A stretch of DNA of 54,818 nt, taken from Clostridia bacterium (GTDB lineage: Bacteria > Bacillota > Clostridia > Christensenellales > Pumilibacteraceae). The notes under the pieces are model-generated. The model was given only the letters and a program-made list of their open reading frames with translations. It was not told the origin of the DNA and made no database searches. The DNA is taken from NCBI GenBank assembly GCA_017500845.1, contig JAFVXY010000019.1:1-54818 (forward strand), given 5' to 3'. This document shows positions 34,249 through 42,439 of this stretch, in pieces; within the stretch, counting starts at the first letter, position 1; every line of letters starts with the position of its first letter. The translations under genes and the position numbers were made by a program.

Positions 34249-34312
34249 TTCGATTTTACGCCCACGGTATTCTGTTTTTTTGTTTTGGCACAGCGATTAA
34301 AAGGAGAAAAAA

Positions 34313-34786
34313 ATGAAAAACAAAAACGAAAAAAACAAAACATTTTTGTTCAAAAGTAATTTGTCGCCTTTTGATTTTATTGCAAAAGCTAAGGACGAGG
34401 CGGCAAAAGCACGGCTCGGAATCAGCGAAACCGAAAACTGCTTTGTTTTGAAAATCGGCAGTAAGCATTACGGAGAAATCTTTTACAGTGCAACCGTATC
34501 GGCAGCCGAAAGCGGCTCTTACATAAGCGGCGAGATAGTAACGGTTCCTTATGACGACAGGCCCACTCCAAAAAAGAAGAAAACCGTATTCCAAAAAATC
34601 ATGTCGGCGATTGGATATATAATTATTTCTCCGCTTATCCTTCTTGGGGTGTTGTATGTCGCGATTTGGATGTTGTTCTATACAATCTTCCACGGCAAAG
34701 AAATTCAGCTGCACGAGGAAAAGCTTCTCAGCTTTATGAAGCACAATATGCAATGCAAGCAAAAGGAAGAGCAAGTTGAGCAATAG
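34313..34786 (+). CDS. Hypothetical single-helix membrane protein
   Basis: 157 residues. A cytoplasmic-type N-terminal domain of about 95 residues is followed by one strong transmembrane segment (MSAIGYIIISPLILLGVLYVAIWML) and a glutamate-rich tail. AAAAGGAG precedes the ATG. No family is recognised. It is part of the same-strand cluster. Confidence 0.6.
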   Translation: MKNKNEKNKTFLFKSNLSPFDFIAKAKDEAAKARLGISETENCFVLKIGSKHYGEIFYSATVSAAESGSYISGEIVTVPYDDRPTPKKKKTVFQKIMSAIGYIIISPLILLGVLYVAIWMLFYTIFHGKEIQLHEEKLLSFMKHNMQCKQKEEQVEQ

Positions 34787-34865
34787 ATTTTAGAGAAAAT
34801 TTTTTGCAAAAAAGCAAGCTTGTTTTACCGAGCTTACAAAGAAAAGGCAAAAAAAGGAGATAACG

Positions 34866-35927
34866 GTGCGCTATTTTAAGTACAAAGATTATAAGAAAAA
34901 TAGTTCTAACGCGCGGAAAGAGCAATACAAAAGCTTATCCGAAAACGAAAAACAGATTGTTAATAAAGAAAAAAATCTCAGAAGAATTGGTTACATTATA
35001 TCATACGCATGTTTTTTTGCTTGTCTTGCAGGCGGTTTTATTTTGCTCGCTTTAATCCCAAAACCGGCGTATGGGGGATGGGCGATCTTATACAGTATTG
35101 GAATAGTAATAGCCGGATTTGTTGTATTTATAGCCAGTTTATTTTTGGCTTATATAATCACCCTTCCGTTATGGGATAGGGTCTATTCATTAAATCTACC
35201 CACAATGAAAAAAGAGATTTTTCGTAGTGCGTGCAGTCATTTGCGCGACTATTACTCTTTGCAAAATCCGTATATTATAACCAAGTGTTATGATGCAACG
35301 GACAAAACATTCAAAAACCATGACGTGTGTATCTTTGTCGCAGGCGATGAGCTTCGTATTACTACCGACATAGTTCAAGGATTTTTGCATGGGAAAAGGG
35401 ATTTGGGGTGCTATGCCTTTAAGCGGGACGAAATAACCCTAACCAAGCTTTACCGCGATAATCTTTTGATGGCTCACCTGCAAGCAGGGGATTTTATTTT
35501 TCTGTTAGGCTATCGGGCAAAAGGATTTATACAAAAGAATTTTATTCAAAAATCGAAAAATATGTTTGTGCCGTGCTTGCAAAGAAAAGGCTCTGCCTAT
35601 TACGAATTTCAATATTGCAAAAAGAAAGGTTCGCCAAAAAGGCTTGCCAATAAAGGATATAGACATTGGGCGAAGGATTCTATTGTCGTTCACGTAGACG
35701 AGGGCGATGCTTTTTTCGACAGCTATTTGGGTTATTTAGAGTGTACCAACGCACCCAACGGAACGACACAATTTAGCGAGTGCGGTGTCAATTACTACAC
35801 AAAAGAGCAAGCCCGTTGCATGGAAGAAAAAATCAAAGAGGATAAGCCCAAGGATTTTGAGGCGCTGATTGAATGGTTAGATAAAGCGGCAACGGACTAT
35901 AACGGATTCTTTTTTTTGGGGCTTTGA
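34866..35927 (+). CDS. Hypothetical two-helix membrane protein
   Basis: 353 residues starting at a GTG (34866) behind AGGAGA. Two hydrophobic segments lie near residues 42-63 and 75-100 (ISYACFFACLAGGFILLAL and GIVIAGFVVFIASLFLAYIITL). A soluble domain of about 245 residues follows. No family is recognised. It is the last gene of the 31.6-35.9 kb cluster; repeats follow. Confidence 0.6.
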   Translation: MRYFKYKDYKKNSSNARKEQYKSLSENEKQIVNKEKNLRRIGYIISYACFFACLAGGFILLALIPKPAYGGWAILYSIGIVIAGFVVFIASLFLAYIITLPLWDRVYSLNLPTMKKEIFRSACSHLRDYYSLQNPYIITKCYDATDKTFKNHDVCIFVAGDELRITTDIVQGFLHGKRDLGCYAFKRDEITLTKLYRDNLLMAHLQAGDFIFLLGYRAKGFIQKNFIQKSKNMFVPCLQRKGSAYYEFQYCKKKGSPKRLANKGYRHWAKDSIVVHVDEGDAFFDSYLGYLECTNAPNGTTQFSECGVNYYTKEQARCMEEKIKEDKPKDFEALIEWLDKAATDYNGFFFLGL

Positions 35928-35934
35928 TGGTTTA

Positions 35935-36330
35935 TTTAGCTTCCCGCTGCTTGCCCGCAAGGGCAGGCTGTGCTTATGCGCAACGGTAGTATATTTAGCA
36001 TAATAAACCACAATCGCGCTCATAATCAATCTATGATTGTACTTTTTTTATGCGCTAAAAAAAGTACGCAAAAAAAGCGCTGGGGACACTTTCGCGGCTG
36101 TGTCCCCAGACCCCCGCAACGCGTTTTCGACAAAGTCGAAAAAAATAAGGTTGGGGGAAGAGATAGAATAAAGTTCCTGCGCAAGGGCAGTGCATTTAGC
36201 AGACAATGCCCGTCGCGCCCATAAGTAATCTTCGATTGTTGCAGCGCGGAATTGGGTTGTTTAGCGGATAATGCACAATCGCGCCCAAAACAGGCTTTGC
36301 CTGCGCTCAAAGCCAAGCTTTGCTTGTGAA
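35935..36330. repeat. Dispersed repeats including a deleted copy of the long repeat
   Basis: Partial GCGCAA-CAGTATATTTAG repeat, mini-hairpin CAATCTATGATTG, and an internally deleted long repeat (36035-36165: GTACTTTTTTTATGCGC to CGCAACGCGTTTTCGAC). Further GCGCGGAATTGGG...CAATCGCGCCC copies follow, with hairpins CAGGC/GCCTG and CAAGC/GCTTG. No gene is seen. Confidence 0.7.
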
Positions 36331-36361
36331 AAAAGGAGCTTATTTAATCAAGCTCCTTTTT
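36329..36361. terminator. Bidirectional terminator
   Basis: AAAAGGAGCTT and AAGCTCCTTTT form perfect 11-bp arms around an 8-base loop. It terminates the minus-strand flavoprotein gene ending at 36389. The same stem occurs at 41193. Confidence 0.85.
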
Positions 36362-36388
36362 GGTGGTCATGTACGTTGGTGGGTAATA

Positions 36389-37006
36389 TCAGCCAAGAAA
36401 ATTAGTACAAGCACCGAATTCATTTTTGGGCAAGCCGAATTTTTCTTTGCCAAGCCTTATGGACTTAATCATAAACGCCATATTTCTAGCTAGGTTACGC
36501 ATAGTTTGCAAGCCCTCAACGTCCCTTTCTACGTCTTCGGCGGTAGACCCGTGCACCTCGTTCCAGTAGCTGCTGGATACGATAGGCATATTGCAAATTG
36601 TAAAATATTTATTTATTTCGTCAAAGGCGGACGTGCTGCCTGCTCGCCTTGAGGAAACAACGCACGCCCCGACCTTCATGGTCTTATCAAAGCCCGTGCT
36701 ATGAAAAAGCCTATCAAGCAAAGAAAGGACAGAGCCGTTAGAGCCTGCGTAATATACGGGCGTGCCAACGATAAAGCCGTCCGCATTTTGCAGCTTAGTC
36801 GCAAGCTCGTTGACGATATCGTCAAACACACATTTTCCGTTTTTCTTGCAGTGTCCGCAGCTGATGCAGCCTCGAATATCGGCGCTTGCAATCGATACGG
36901 TTTCGGTTATTATACCCTCGGCATTAAGCGTTAGGGCAACTTCTTTCAGCGCTCTTGCCGTACAGCCGTGTGTGCGCGGGCTTCCGTTAAGCAGTAATAC
37001 GTTCAT
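36389..37006 (-). CDS. Flavodoxin-fold NAD(P)H-dependent oxidoreductase / iron-sulfur flavoprotein
   Basis: 205 residues. The opening MNVLLLNGSPRTHGCTARAL is the FMN phosphate-binding loop of the NADPH-dependent FMN reductase family. GCISCGHCKKNGKC supplies a compact cysteine cluster typical of iron-sulfur flavoproteins of anaerobes. GFIVGTPVYYAGSNGSVLSLLDR is the second flavin loop. AAGGAGG precedes the ATG. It likely acts in low-potential electron transfer or oxidative stress, and stands alone. Confidence 0.9.
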   Translation of the reverse strand: MNVLLLNGSPRTHGCTARALKEVALTLNAEGIITETVSIASADIRGCISCGHCKKNGKCVFDDIVNELATKLQNADGFIVGTPVYYAGSNGSVLSLLDRLFHSTGFDKTMKVGACVVSSRRAGSTSAFDEINKYFTICNMPIVSSSYWNEVHGSTAEDVERDVEGLQTMRNLARNMAFMIKSIRLGKEKFGLPKNEFGACTNFLG

Positions 37007-37133
37007 TTTTTTGCCTCCTTGCCTTATATAATACTACGCTACAGTATAACACGGGCACGAAAAAAATTCAACCGTTTTTTGCAAAAGGCTTATTAGATAA
37101 GGTGTAAAATAGTACAAAAAATATATATACGTA

Positions 37134-37162
37134 TTGACTTTTGGCACGTTTTTGGCTATAAT
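37134..37162 (+). promoter_or_regulatory. Promoter of pnuC
   Basis: TTGACT (37134-37139), a 17-bp spacer and TATAAT (37157-37162), about 65 bp upstream of the pnuC start. No riboswitch is recognised in the leader. Confidence 0.8.
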
Positions 37163-37229
37163 AGAACGTAAATGAGATTCAAAATGGGATTTTGAAAAGC
37201 AAATTTGCCGGTAAGCAAAGGAGAAAAAC

Positions 37230-37976
37230 GTGGAAAAGATAAAAACCTTTATAAAAAACGAGCTTAGCGGCTGGAAGGCGTGGGAGGTTATTTGGCTGAG
37301 CGTTGCGCTTACTTCGATAACCGTGCTTGGCCTAATTGGCCACGATACCGCGATGGGTATAGTGTCGTCTACTACGGGTATGGCGTATTCGGTTGTGTCG
37401 GGCAAGGGCAAGCTTTCGGCGTACTTTTTTGGGCTAATAAACGCTGTGCTGTATGCGATAATTGCATACCAAGCGGCGTATTATGCCGAAACCGCACTCA
37501 ATATTTATTACGTGCCCATGCTGATTGTGGGCTTCTTTACGTGGGCGAAAAACATGAACGGCACCACAAAGGAAGTAAACAAGCGCAGAATGACGTGGAA
37601 GGCGCGAGCCGTTACCGCCGCCGTCATTGCCGCAGGAACGGTAGTATGTGGATTCGTGCTACGGGCGGTGGGTGACGCGATGCCGTTCGTGGACGCCTTT
37701 ACCACCGTCGCTTCCATCGTTACCATGGTGGTGTCGGTGCGAATGTTTGTCGAGCAGTGGTGGCTGTGGCTTATTATAGATGCGGTAACCGTTTATCTTT
37801 GGGTGGTGGCGTACCTTGGCGGAAACGACAGCGTGGCAACCCTCGTTATGTGGGCGCTGTATATCGTCAACGCCATCGTTATGCTTGTTAAGTGGGAAAA
37901 GGAAATTCGCGCCAACGAAAAGGGCTTATGCCGCAACGAGCAGCTGTCGCAGATAGACGGCGTAACAAAATCTTAG
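37230..37976 (+). CDS. pnuC: PnuC family nicotinamide riboside/vitamin transporter
   Basis: 248 residues with about seven transmembrane helices. PnuC proteins carry nicotinamide riboside, or in variants thiamine or riboflavin, across the membrane by facilitated diffusion. Family phrases include GKGKLSAYFFGLINAVLYAIIAYQ, YYVPMLIVGFFTWAKNM and WWLWLIIDAVTVYLWVVAY. The start codon is GTG (37230) behind AAAGGAG. No TPP or FMN riboswitch is visible, so nicotinamide riboside is the default guess. The ASCH gene follows after 17 bp. Confidence 0.9.
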   Translation: MEKIKTFIKNELSGWKAWEVIWLSVALTSITVLGLIGHDTAMGIVSSTTGMAYSVVSGKGKLSAYFFGLINAVLYAIIAYQAAYYAETALNIYYVPMLIVGFFTWAKNMNGTTKEVNKRRMTWKARAVTAAVIAAGTVVCGFVLRAVGDAMPFVDAFTTVASIVTMVVSVRMFVEQWWLWLIIDAVTVYLWVVAYLGGNDSVATLVMWALYIVNAIVMLVKWEKEIRANEKGLCRNEQLSQIDGVTKS

Positions 37977-37993
37977 GGACGGTATAAAGATTT

Positions 37994-38512
37994 ATGGACA
38001 AAGTTATGGCGCAGGACGAGATTTTTGTGGTAATTGACGAGGAGCAGGAGCTAAAAAAGGCGGCGGTGCAAGCGAGAAAAGCTCATGGGTATGCGTACCA
38101 AAATCAGCCTTTGTCCGTTCGCGCAAAAAAACTTCACGATATGTACGCCGCATTGGATAAAATCAAGCACGACATGACGCTTGCGGACGAGCCGTTTGTT
38201 CAAATTCGTGACGGAGTCAAGACGGTAGAGGTTAGACTACTTGACGAGAAGCGACAAAAAATTAAGGTGGGCGACATTATTTGCTTTATACGCAAGAATT
38301 CGACCGAGTCGCTTTATGCCGAGGTGATTGCGCTATATAGGTACCAAAGCTTTGTGGAATTGTTTTCGTCCCCACATTTTGCAAAAACGGGCTTTGTGGG
38401 ACTAACGCCAAGCGAGGCGGCAAACAAAATGTACGAGTATTACGACAAAGCCAGCGAGCAAAACTATGGCGTGCTGGGTATAGAAATTAAGGTTGTGTCA
38501 ATGGGTGAATAA
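37994..38512 (+). CDS. ASCH domain protein
   Basis: 172 residues. The C-terminal 110 residues form an ASCH domain (PUA-like beta barrel): FVQIRDGVKTVEVRLLDEKRQKIKVGDIICF. ASCH proteins bind RNA, and some hydrolyse N4-acetylcytidine. The N-terminal 60 residues are helical and charged. The start is the ATG at 37994, 17 bp after pnuC, so it is probably in the same operon. Whether it acts on a nucleoside imported by PnuC is a guess from position. Confidence 0.82.
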   Translation: MDKVMAQDEIFVVIDEEQELKKAAVQARKAHGYAYQNQPLSVRAKKLHDMYAALDKIKHDMTLADEPFVQIRDGVKTVEVRLLDEKRQKIKVGDIICFIRKNSTESLYAEVIALYRYQSFVELFSSPHFAKTGFVGLTPSEAANKMYEYYDKASEQNYGVLGIEIKVVSMGE

Positions 38513-38559
38513 GGCAAAATTTTAAAAAAGAGATTGCCTTGTGGGTGACAAGGTTGGAT

Positions 38560-38910
38560 ACAGTTTGCCCCGGTGCAATAGGGGCTGTGCTTGCCTCATC
38601 CGTCACTCACTACGTTCGTGCCACCTTCCCCAAAGGGGAAGGGTGAATGGTTGGGGGTTAGGTTGAGTATTTTTTCCTCACCTTTTGGGAGGGTGTCAGC
38701 GTAGCTGACGGGTGAGGTGTACTTGCTTTTGCGCAAGGATAGTGCATTTAGGGTACAGCGCTCGCCGCGCCCAAAACAGGCTGTGCCTGCGCGGAATTGG
38801 CTTTTTTAGTGGAATAAGCACAATCGCGCCCAAAACAGGCTGTGCCTGCGCGGAATTGGCTTTTTTAGTGGAATAAGCACAATCGCGCCCAAAAACAATC
38901 TTCGATTGTG
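38560..38910. repeat. Dispersed repeat cluster with a 59-bp tandem duplication
   Basis: Includes the TCATCCGTCACTCACTACG...CCTTCCCC element (38598-38645) and its inverted partner (to 38720), then GCGCAAGGATAGTGCATTTAG. Next comes a 59-bp unit, CAGGCTGTGCCTGCGCGG through AATAAGCACAATCGCGCCC, repeated exactly twice (about 38766-38883). No gene is seen from 38513 to 39092. Confidence 0.8.
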
Positions 38911-38932
38911 CGAACGAAACGGGCAAAAGGTA

Positions 38933-38960
38933 TTGACAAATCAAAAATCTGTGTTATAAT
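38933..38960 (+). promoter_or_regulatory. Promoter of the ADP-ribosylglycohydrolase gene
   Basis: TTGACA (38933-38938), a 16-bp spacer and TATAAT (38955-38960). The predicted leader is about 125 nt. Confidence 0.8.
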
Positions 38961-38988
38961 AGATGTATAGAGAAAACAAGGGGGACGT

Positions 38989-39074
38989 AGAACTGCGTTG
39001 GGCGGTTCTTCGTTCTTTTCTTTTTGGCGCGTTACGATACGGCAAAATAGCCGTTTGCTGTAGCGCCGCCCCAA
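38989..39074 (+). promoter_or_regulatory. Structured 5' leader of unknown class
   Basis: Stem A is AGAACTGC (38989-38996) with GCGGTTCT (39002-39009), followed by a T-rich stretch. Stem B is GGCGC (39026-39030) with GCGCC (39063-39067), enclosing CGGC/GCCG. TTGGGCGG (38998-39005) could instead pair with CCGCCCCAA (39066-39074), giving mutually exclusive folds. No known riboswitch is recognised. Confidence 0.4.
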
Positions 39075-39092
39075 AATTCAGGAGGGAAGACA

Positions 39093-40025
39093 ATGAAAGA
39101 TTTTTTAGACAAGGCAAAGGCAGTAGTGGTAGGTCACGCCGTGGCGGACGCGCTTGGCGTCCCGGCAGAATTTAGAACGAGGGAGCAGCTTCGCAACGAC
39201 CCCATCAGGGATATGGTGGGGTACGGCACGCACAACGTTCCGCTTGGCTCGTGGTCGGACGACACAAGTATGACGCTTTGCGAGCTGGACGGAATTATGG
39301 GCGACACGATTTCGTTCGACGTTATTATGGACAACTTTGTCGCTTGGCTTCAGCGCGGCGAGTTCACGCCGACGGGCAAGATGTTCGACGTGGGCTTTAC
39401 CTGCAACTGCGCGGTGCTTAATTACCTTAGCGGCAAGCCGTACTACGAGTGCGGACTAAGCGACGAGCGCAGTAACGGCAACGGATCGCTTATGCGTATC
39501 CATCCTTTTGCGTTATTCGTTCACCGTATGGACGGAAGCGATGCCGAAAAAATCGCCATAATCGAGGAGGGCTCAACACTTACCCACGCTCATAGCAGGA
39601 GCAAAATCGGGTGCGGAATCTATTCCTTCGTGCTGTGGGAGCTTTTGTTTAGCCCCACCGAGCAAAGCATACGCGTGGGACTAAACAAAGCAAGGGCTTT
39701 TTATGACGGCGAGGCGGAGCTGAGTCACTACGCAAGACTGTTTGACGACGGCTTCGAGCATTTGCCCGAGGCGGAAATCAAGAGCGACGGATACGTTGTT
39801 TCGTCACTCGAGGCGGCGATTTGGTGCCTTATAAACACTGCCTCGTACAAAGAATGCGTGCTTCGTGCGGTAAACCTTGGCGAGGATACCGACACCGTTG
39901 CCGCTATTGCCGGAGGCCTTGCGGGCGCACTTTACGGCTACGACGAAATCCCGCTTGCTTGGCGCAAAAAGCTGTTGCGCCTGAGGCTTATCGAGGAGCT
40001 TTGCCAAAGAGCATTTTTGGTCTAA
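39093..40025 (+). CDS. ADP-ribosylglycohydrolase family protein (DraG/ARH-like)
   Basis: 310 residues. The family hydrolyses ADP-ribose bonds on proteins or small molecules with a binuclear Mg site. Visible motifs include the opening GHAVADALGVPAEF, the metal motif SWSDDTSMTLC and NGNGSLMRIHP. The distal metal ligands are in GEDTDTVAAIAGGLAGALYG. AGGAGGG precedes the ATG. The gene has its own promoter and a long structured leader. Its target is unknown; no partner ADP-ribosyltransferase is seen nearby. Confidence 0.93.
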   Translation: MKDFLDKAKAVVVGHAVADALGVPAEFRTREQLRNDPIRDMVGYGTHNVPLGSWSDDTSMTLCELDGIMGDTISFDVIMDNFVAWLQRGEFTPTGKMFDVGFTCNCAVLNYLSGKPYYECGLSDERSNGNGSLMRIHPFALFVHRMDGSDAEKIAIIEEGSTLTHAHSRSKIGCGIYSFVLWELLFSPTEQSIRVGLNKARAFYDGEAELSHYARLFDDGFEHLPEAEIKSDGYVVSSLEAAIWCLINTASYKECVLRAVNLGEDTDTVAAIAGGLAGALYGYDEIPLAWRKKLLRLRLIEELCQRAFLV

Positions 40026-40166
40026 GCAGCGTGTGCCAAAAGGCATCAGCCGCCGCAAAAACACCGCTATGTACATAAAAATGAACAACGTATAATCATT
40101 TTTTTGACATTTTGCCCGTAATTTATGCCAACAAAAACGATTCGGGCGCAAGCAAAAAGCTAAAAA

Positions 40167-40221
40167 ATTTTTGAAAAATTTTCAAAAATGTATTGCAAAA
40201 GGTCGGATTATAGTGTATAAT
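40167..40221 (+). promoter_or_regulatory. Palindrome and promoter of the dfx-ftn operon
   Basis: ATTTTTGAAAA-A-TTTTCAAAAAT (40167-40189) is a perfect 23-bp palindrome. It lies 3 bp upstream of TTGCAA (40193-40198), which is 17 bp from TATAAT (40216-40221). It could be an operator for a stress regulator; it does not match the PerR or Fur box. Confidence 0.6.
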
Positions 40222-40252
40222 ATGGTCAACAACTATAAAGGAGAAAATTGTT

Positions 40253-40633
40253 ATGTGTAAAAACAGATTTTATATTTGTGAGCATTGCGGCAACCTGGTG
40301 GGCATGATTCACAATTCGGGTGTTAGCGTTGTTTGCTGCGGTCAGAAAATGACCGAGCTCGTGCCCGGCACCGTAGAAGCAAGCTACGAAAAGCATATTC
40401 CCGTAGTTACCGTAGAGGGTAATACCGTTACGGTTGCGGTTGGCTCGGTAGAACACCCCATGACGGCAGAGCATCACATTGCTTGGATTTATCTTCAGAC
40501 CGATAAGGGCGGTCAGCGCAAATGCCTCGAGGTAGGCAAAGCGCCCGTTGTTACCTTCGCGCTTTGTGACGAAAAGCCGCTTGCGGCATACGCATATTGC
40601 AACCTTCACGGCTTGTGGAAGGCAGACATTTAA
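40253..40633 (+). CDS. dfx: Desulfoferrodoxin (superoxide reductase)
   Basis: 126 residues. It reduces superoxide to peroxide in the cytoplasm of anaerobes. The desulforedoxin centre cysteines are in YICEHCGN and VVCCGQKM. The catalytic SOR centre ligands lie in SYEKHIPVV, VEHPMTAEHHIAWI and the C-terminal YCNLHGLWKA. Length is normal for two-iron desulfoferrodoxin. GGAG precedes the ATG. The ferritin gene follows after 10 bp, forming an oxidative stress/iron operon. Confidence 0.96.
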   Translation: MCKNRFYICEHCGNLVGMIHNSGVSVVCCGQKMTELVPGTVEASYEKHIPVVTVEGNTVTVAVGSVEHPMTAEHHIAWIYLQTDKGGQRKCLEVGKAPVVTFALCDEKPLAAYAYCNLHGLWKADI

Positions 40634-40643
40634 GGAGGAATAT

Positions 40644-41153
40644 ATGAACGCTAAGGTACATCAGCTGCTAAATCAGCAAATCAATAAGGAATTTTATTCG
40701 GCATATCTTTACTTGCAGTTTTCTAACTACTTCGAGGATGCGGGATTGGACGGCTTTGCCAACTGGTACAGAATTCAGGCGCAGGAAGAGCGCGACCACG
40801 CGATGCTCTTCTATCAATATTTGCAAAACGAAAGCCAAAAGGTTACGCTTGAAGCTATCGACAAGCCGGACAAGGCGATCTCGTGCCATATGGACGTCCT
40901 TAAGGCAGGGCTCGAGCACGAGCAGTACGTTACGTCCCTTATCAACGATATCTATGCGGCGGCGTACGAGGCAAGAGATTTCCGCACCATGCAATTCCTT
41001 GATTGGTTCGTAAAGGAGCAGGGCGAGGAGGAAACAAACGCAACCGACCTTATTACCAAAATGGAGCTTTTCGGCGCGGACCCCAGAAGCCTGTATTTAC
41101 TTAACCAAGAGCTTGCGGCAAGAGTTTATTCCGCGCCCTCGCTGGTACTCTAA
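40644..41153 (+). CDS. ftn: Ferritin
   Basis: 169 residues. The start is the ATG at 40644 behind AAGGAGG; the frame extends upstream over the dfx end without a signal. Ferroxidase-site residues are visible in NKEFYSAYLYLQ (E17), QAQEERDHAM (E50, H53), HEQYVTSL and VKEQGEEE. It stores iron as a 24-mer cage. Coupling to superoxide reductase fits protection from Fenton chemistry. Confidence 0.95.
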   Translation: MNAKVHQLLNQQINKEFYSAYLYLQFSNYFEDAGLDGFANWYRIQAQEERDHAMLFYQYLQNESQKVTLEAIDKPDKAISCHMDVLKAGLEHEQYVTSLINDIYAAAYEARDFRTMQFLDWFVKEQGEEETNATDLITKMELFGADPRSLYLLNQELAARVYSAPSLVL

Positions 41154-41192
41154 AAACATAATTTCACCCATACGGGTAAGCGTTTTATAAAC

Positions 41193-41220
41193 AAAAGGAG
41201 CTTGTATAAGCTCCTTTTTT
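41193..41220 (+). terminator. Terminator of the dfx-ftn operon
   Basis: AAAAGGAGCTT-GTAT-AAGCTCCTTTTTT, a perfect 11-bp stem and T-run 40 bp after the ferritin stop. The stem is identical to the one at 36329. Confidence 0.9.
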
Positions 41221-41389
41221 GTATTAATATTATTTTTTAGTTGGGACTATTTAAGTCGGTGAAGCGGTGTAAGAAAAAAGAGTTTTCCAAAAAAGGCGGG
41301 AAAATTTTTGTTAAAGAGGTTGTAATAGGGGCGGGATTTTTGTTATAATACGGTAGAGTAAATTTGTTCGAGCCGCAAGGGAGGAGAGA

Positions 41390-42421
41390 ATGTTAGAGAT
41401 TTTTGTTAAGGTTTTGCTGATAATGGCGGTGCTGCTGGCGTTTATAGTGCCCGGGTTTTTGCTGAAAAGGTTCAATTTTCTTGATGGCAACGCGGCGACA
41501 AGCTTAAGCAATATTTTGCTTTACGTTTGTCAGCCGGCACTTGTTATAGATGCGTTCTGCGTGTTTTCGGACACGGACCTGGCGCGCATTCAAGGCGTAG
41601 GGCAGAGCACGCTTGTGGGCAGCTTTGGCGTGGTTGCGGCTATCGCCGCGCTTGCTATGCTGGCGGTGCTTTTGCTTAGCAGGTTGGTGTTTGCAAAAAT
41701 GCCCGACGGTAACAAAAACGTCTATACGTTTGTAGCAATTTTCTCCAACTGCGGCTTTTTGGGCATACCGTTTGTCAAAATGTTTACGGGTAGTGACCCG
41801 CTTGCCGTGATGTATATGGCGGTGTTTAATATCGTTTTTATCATTCTCGTTTGGACGGTGGGCGTTGCGCTTATCACGGGCGAAAAGCGTGAAATCAGGC
41901 TAAAAAAGATTGCTTGCAACCCCGGCATTATTTGCTCGGTTATTGGCTTAATTCTGTTCTTTGTGCCGCAGATAAACATCTTTATGATGAACGGAGTGGA
42001 GGACTTGCAAATTTTGCCGCAGTACCTTTCGTATATGAACGCGCCGCTGTCTATGATAATCGTCGGCATTCGCCTTGCCGACATGAAGCCCAAAGCGCTC
42101 TTTTGCGGCAAGGGACTGTACCTTTCGTCTGCCATGAGGCTGATTGTTGCGCCACTTGTTACCTTTGGAATCGCACTGCTGTTTTTCCTTGCGCTTCGCG
42201 GCACCCACGTGATACAGTCGGGCGGCGAGTACGTTCTGCTTGCGCCCGTGATAGCTATGGCGATGTCGCCTGCCGCTTCGGTGGTCGCGCTCTCCCAGCG
42301 CTACAAGGGCGAGAGTGACCTTAGCGTTTCCGCGTTCCTAAACGGTACGCTACTAAGCATCGTGGCGATTCCGCTAATGATCGCGGCTACCCTCGCGCTT
42401 TGGGGCGTGGTTGTGGGGTAG
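41390..42421 (+). CDS. AEC family transporter (auxin efflux carrier-type)
   Basis: 343 residues with about ten transmembrane helices. The family phrases PGFLLKRFNFLDGNAATSLSNILLYVCQPALVI and FSNCGFLGIPFV are typical. Bacterial members export or import carboxylates such as malate; the substrate here is unknown. GGGAGGAG precedes the ATG. A TATAAT lies about 45 bp upstream. It stands alone, followed by a long repeat region. Confidence 0.92.
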   Translation: MLEIFVKVLLIMAVLLAFIVPGFLLKRFNFLDGNAATSLSNILLYVCQPALVIDAFCVFSDTDLARIQGVGQSTLVGSFGVVAAIAALAMLAVLLLSRLVFAKMPDGNKNVYTFVAIFSNCGFLGIPFVKMFTGSDPLAVMYMAVFNIVFIILVWTVGVALITGEKREIRLKKIACNPGIICSVIGLILFFVPQINIFMMNGVEDLQILPQYLSYMNAPLSMIIVGIRLADMKPKALFCGKGLYLSSAMRLIVAPLVTFGIALLFFLALRGTHVIQSGGEYVLLAPVIAMAMSPAASVVALSQRYKGESDLSVSAFLNGTLLSIVAIPLMIAATLALWGVVVG

Positions 42422-42439
42422 AGGGAAAGAGGGATGTTT

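Noticed and set aside
37163-37229. Riboswitch (TPP, FMN or NAD) in front of pnuC
   Set aside because: The leader is only about 65 nt and contains none of the conserved motifs of those classes that I can recognise.
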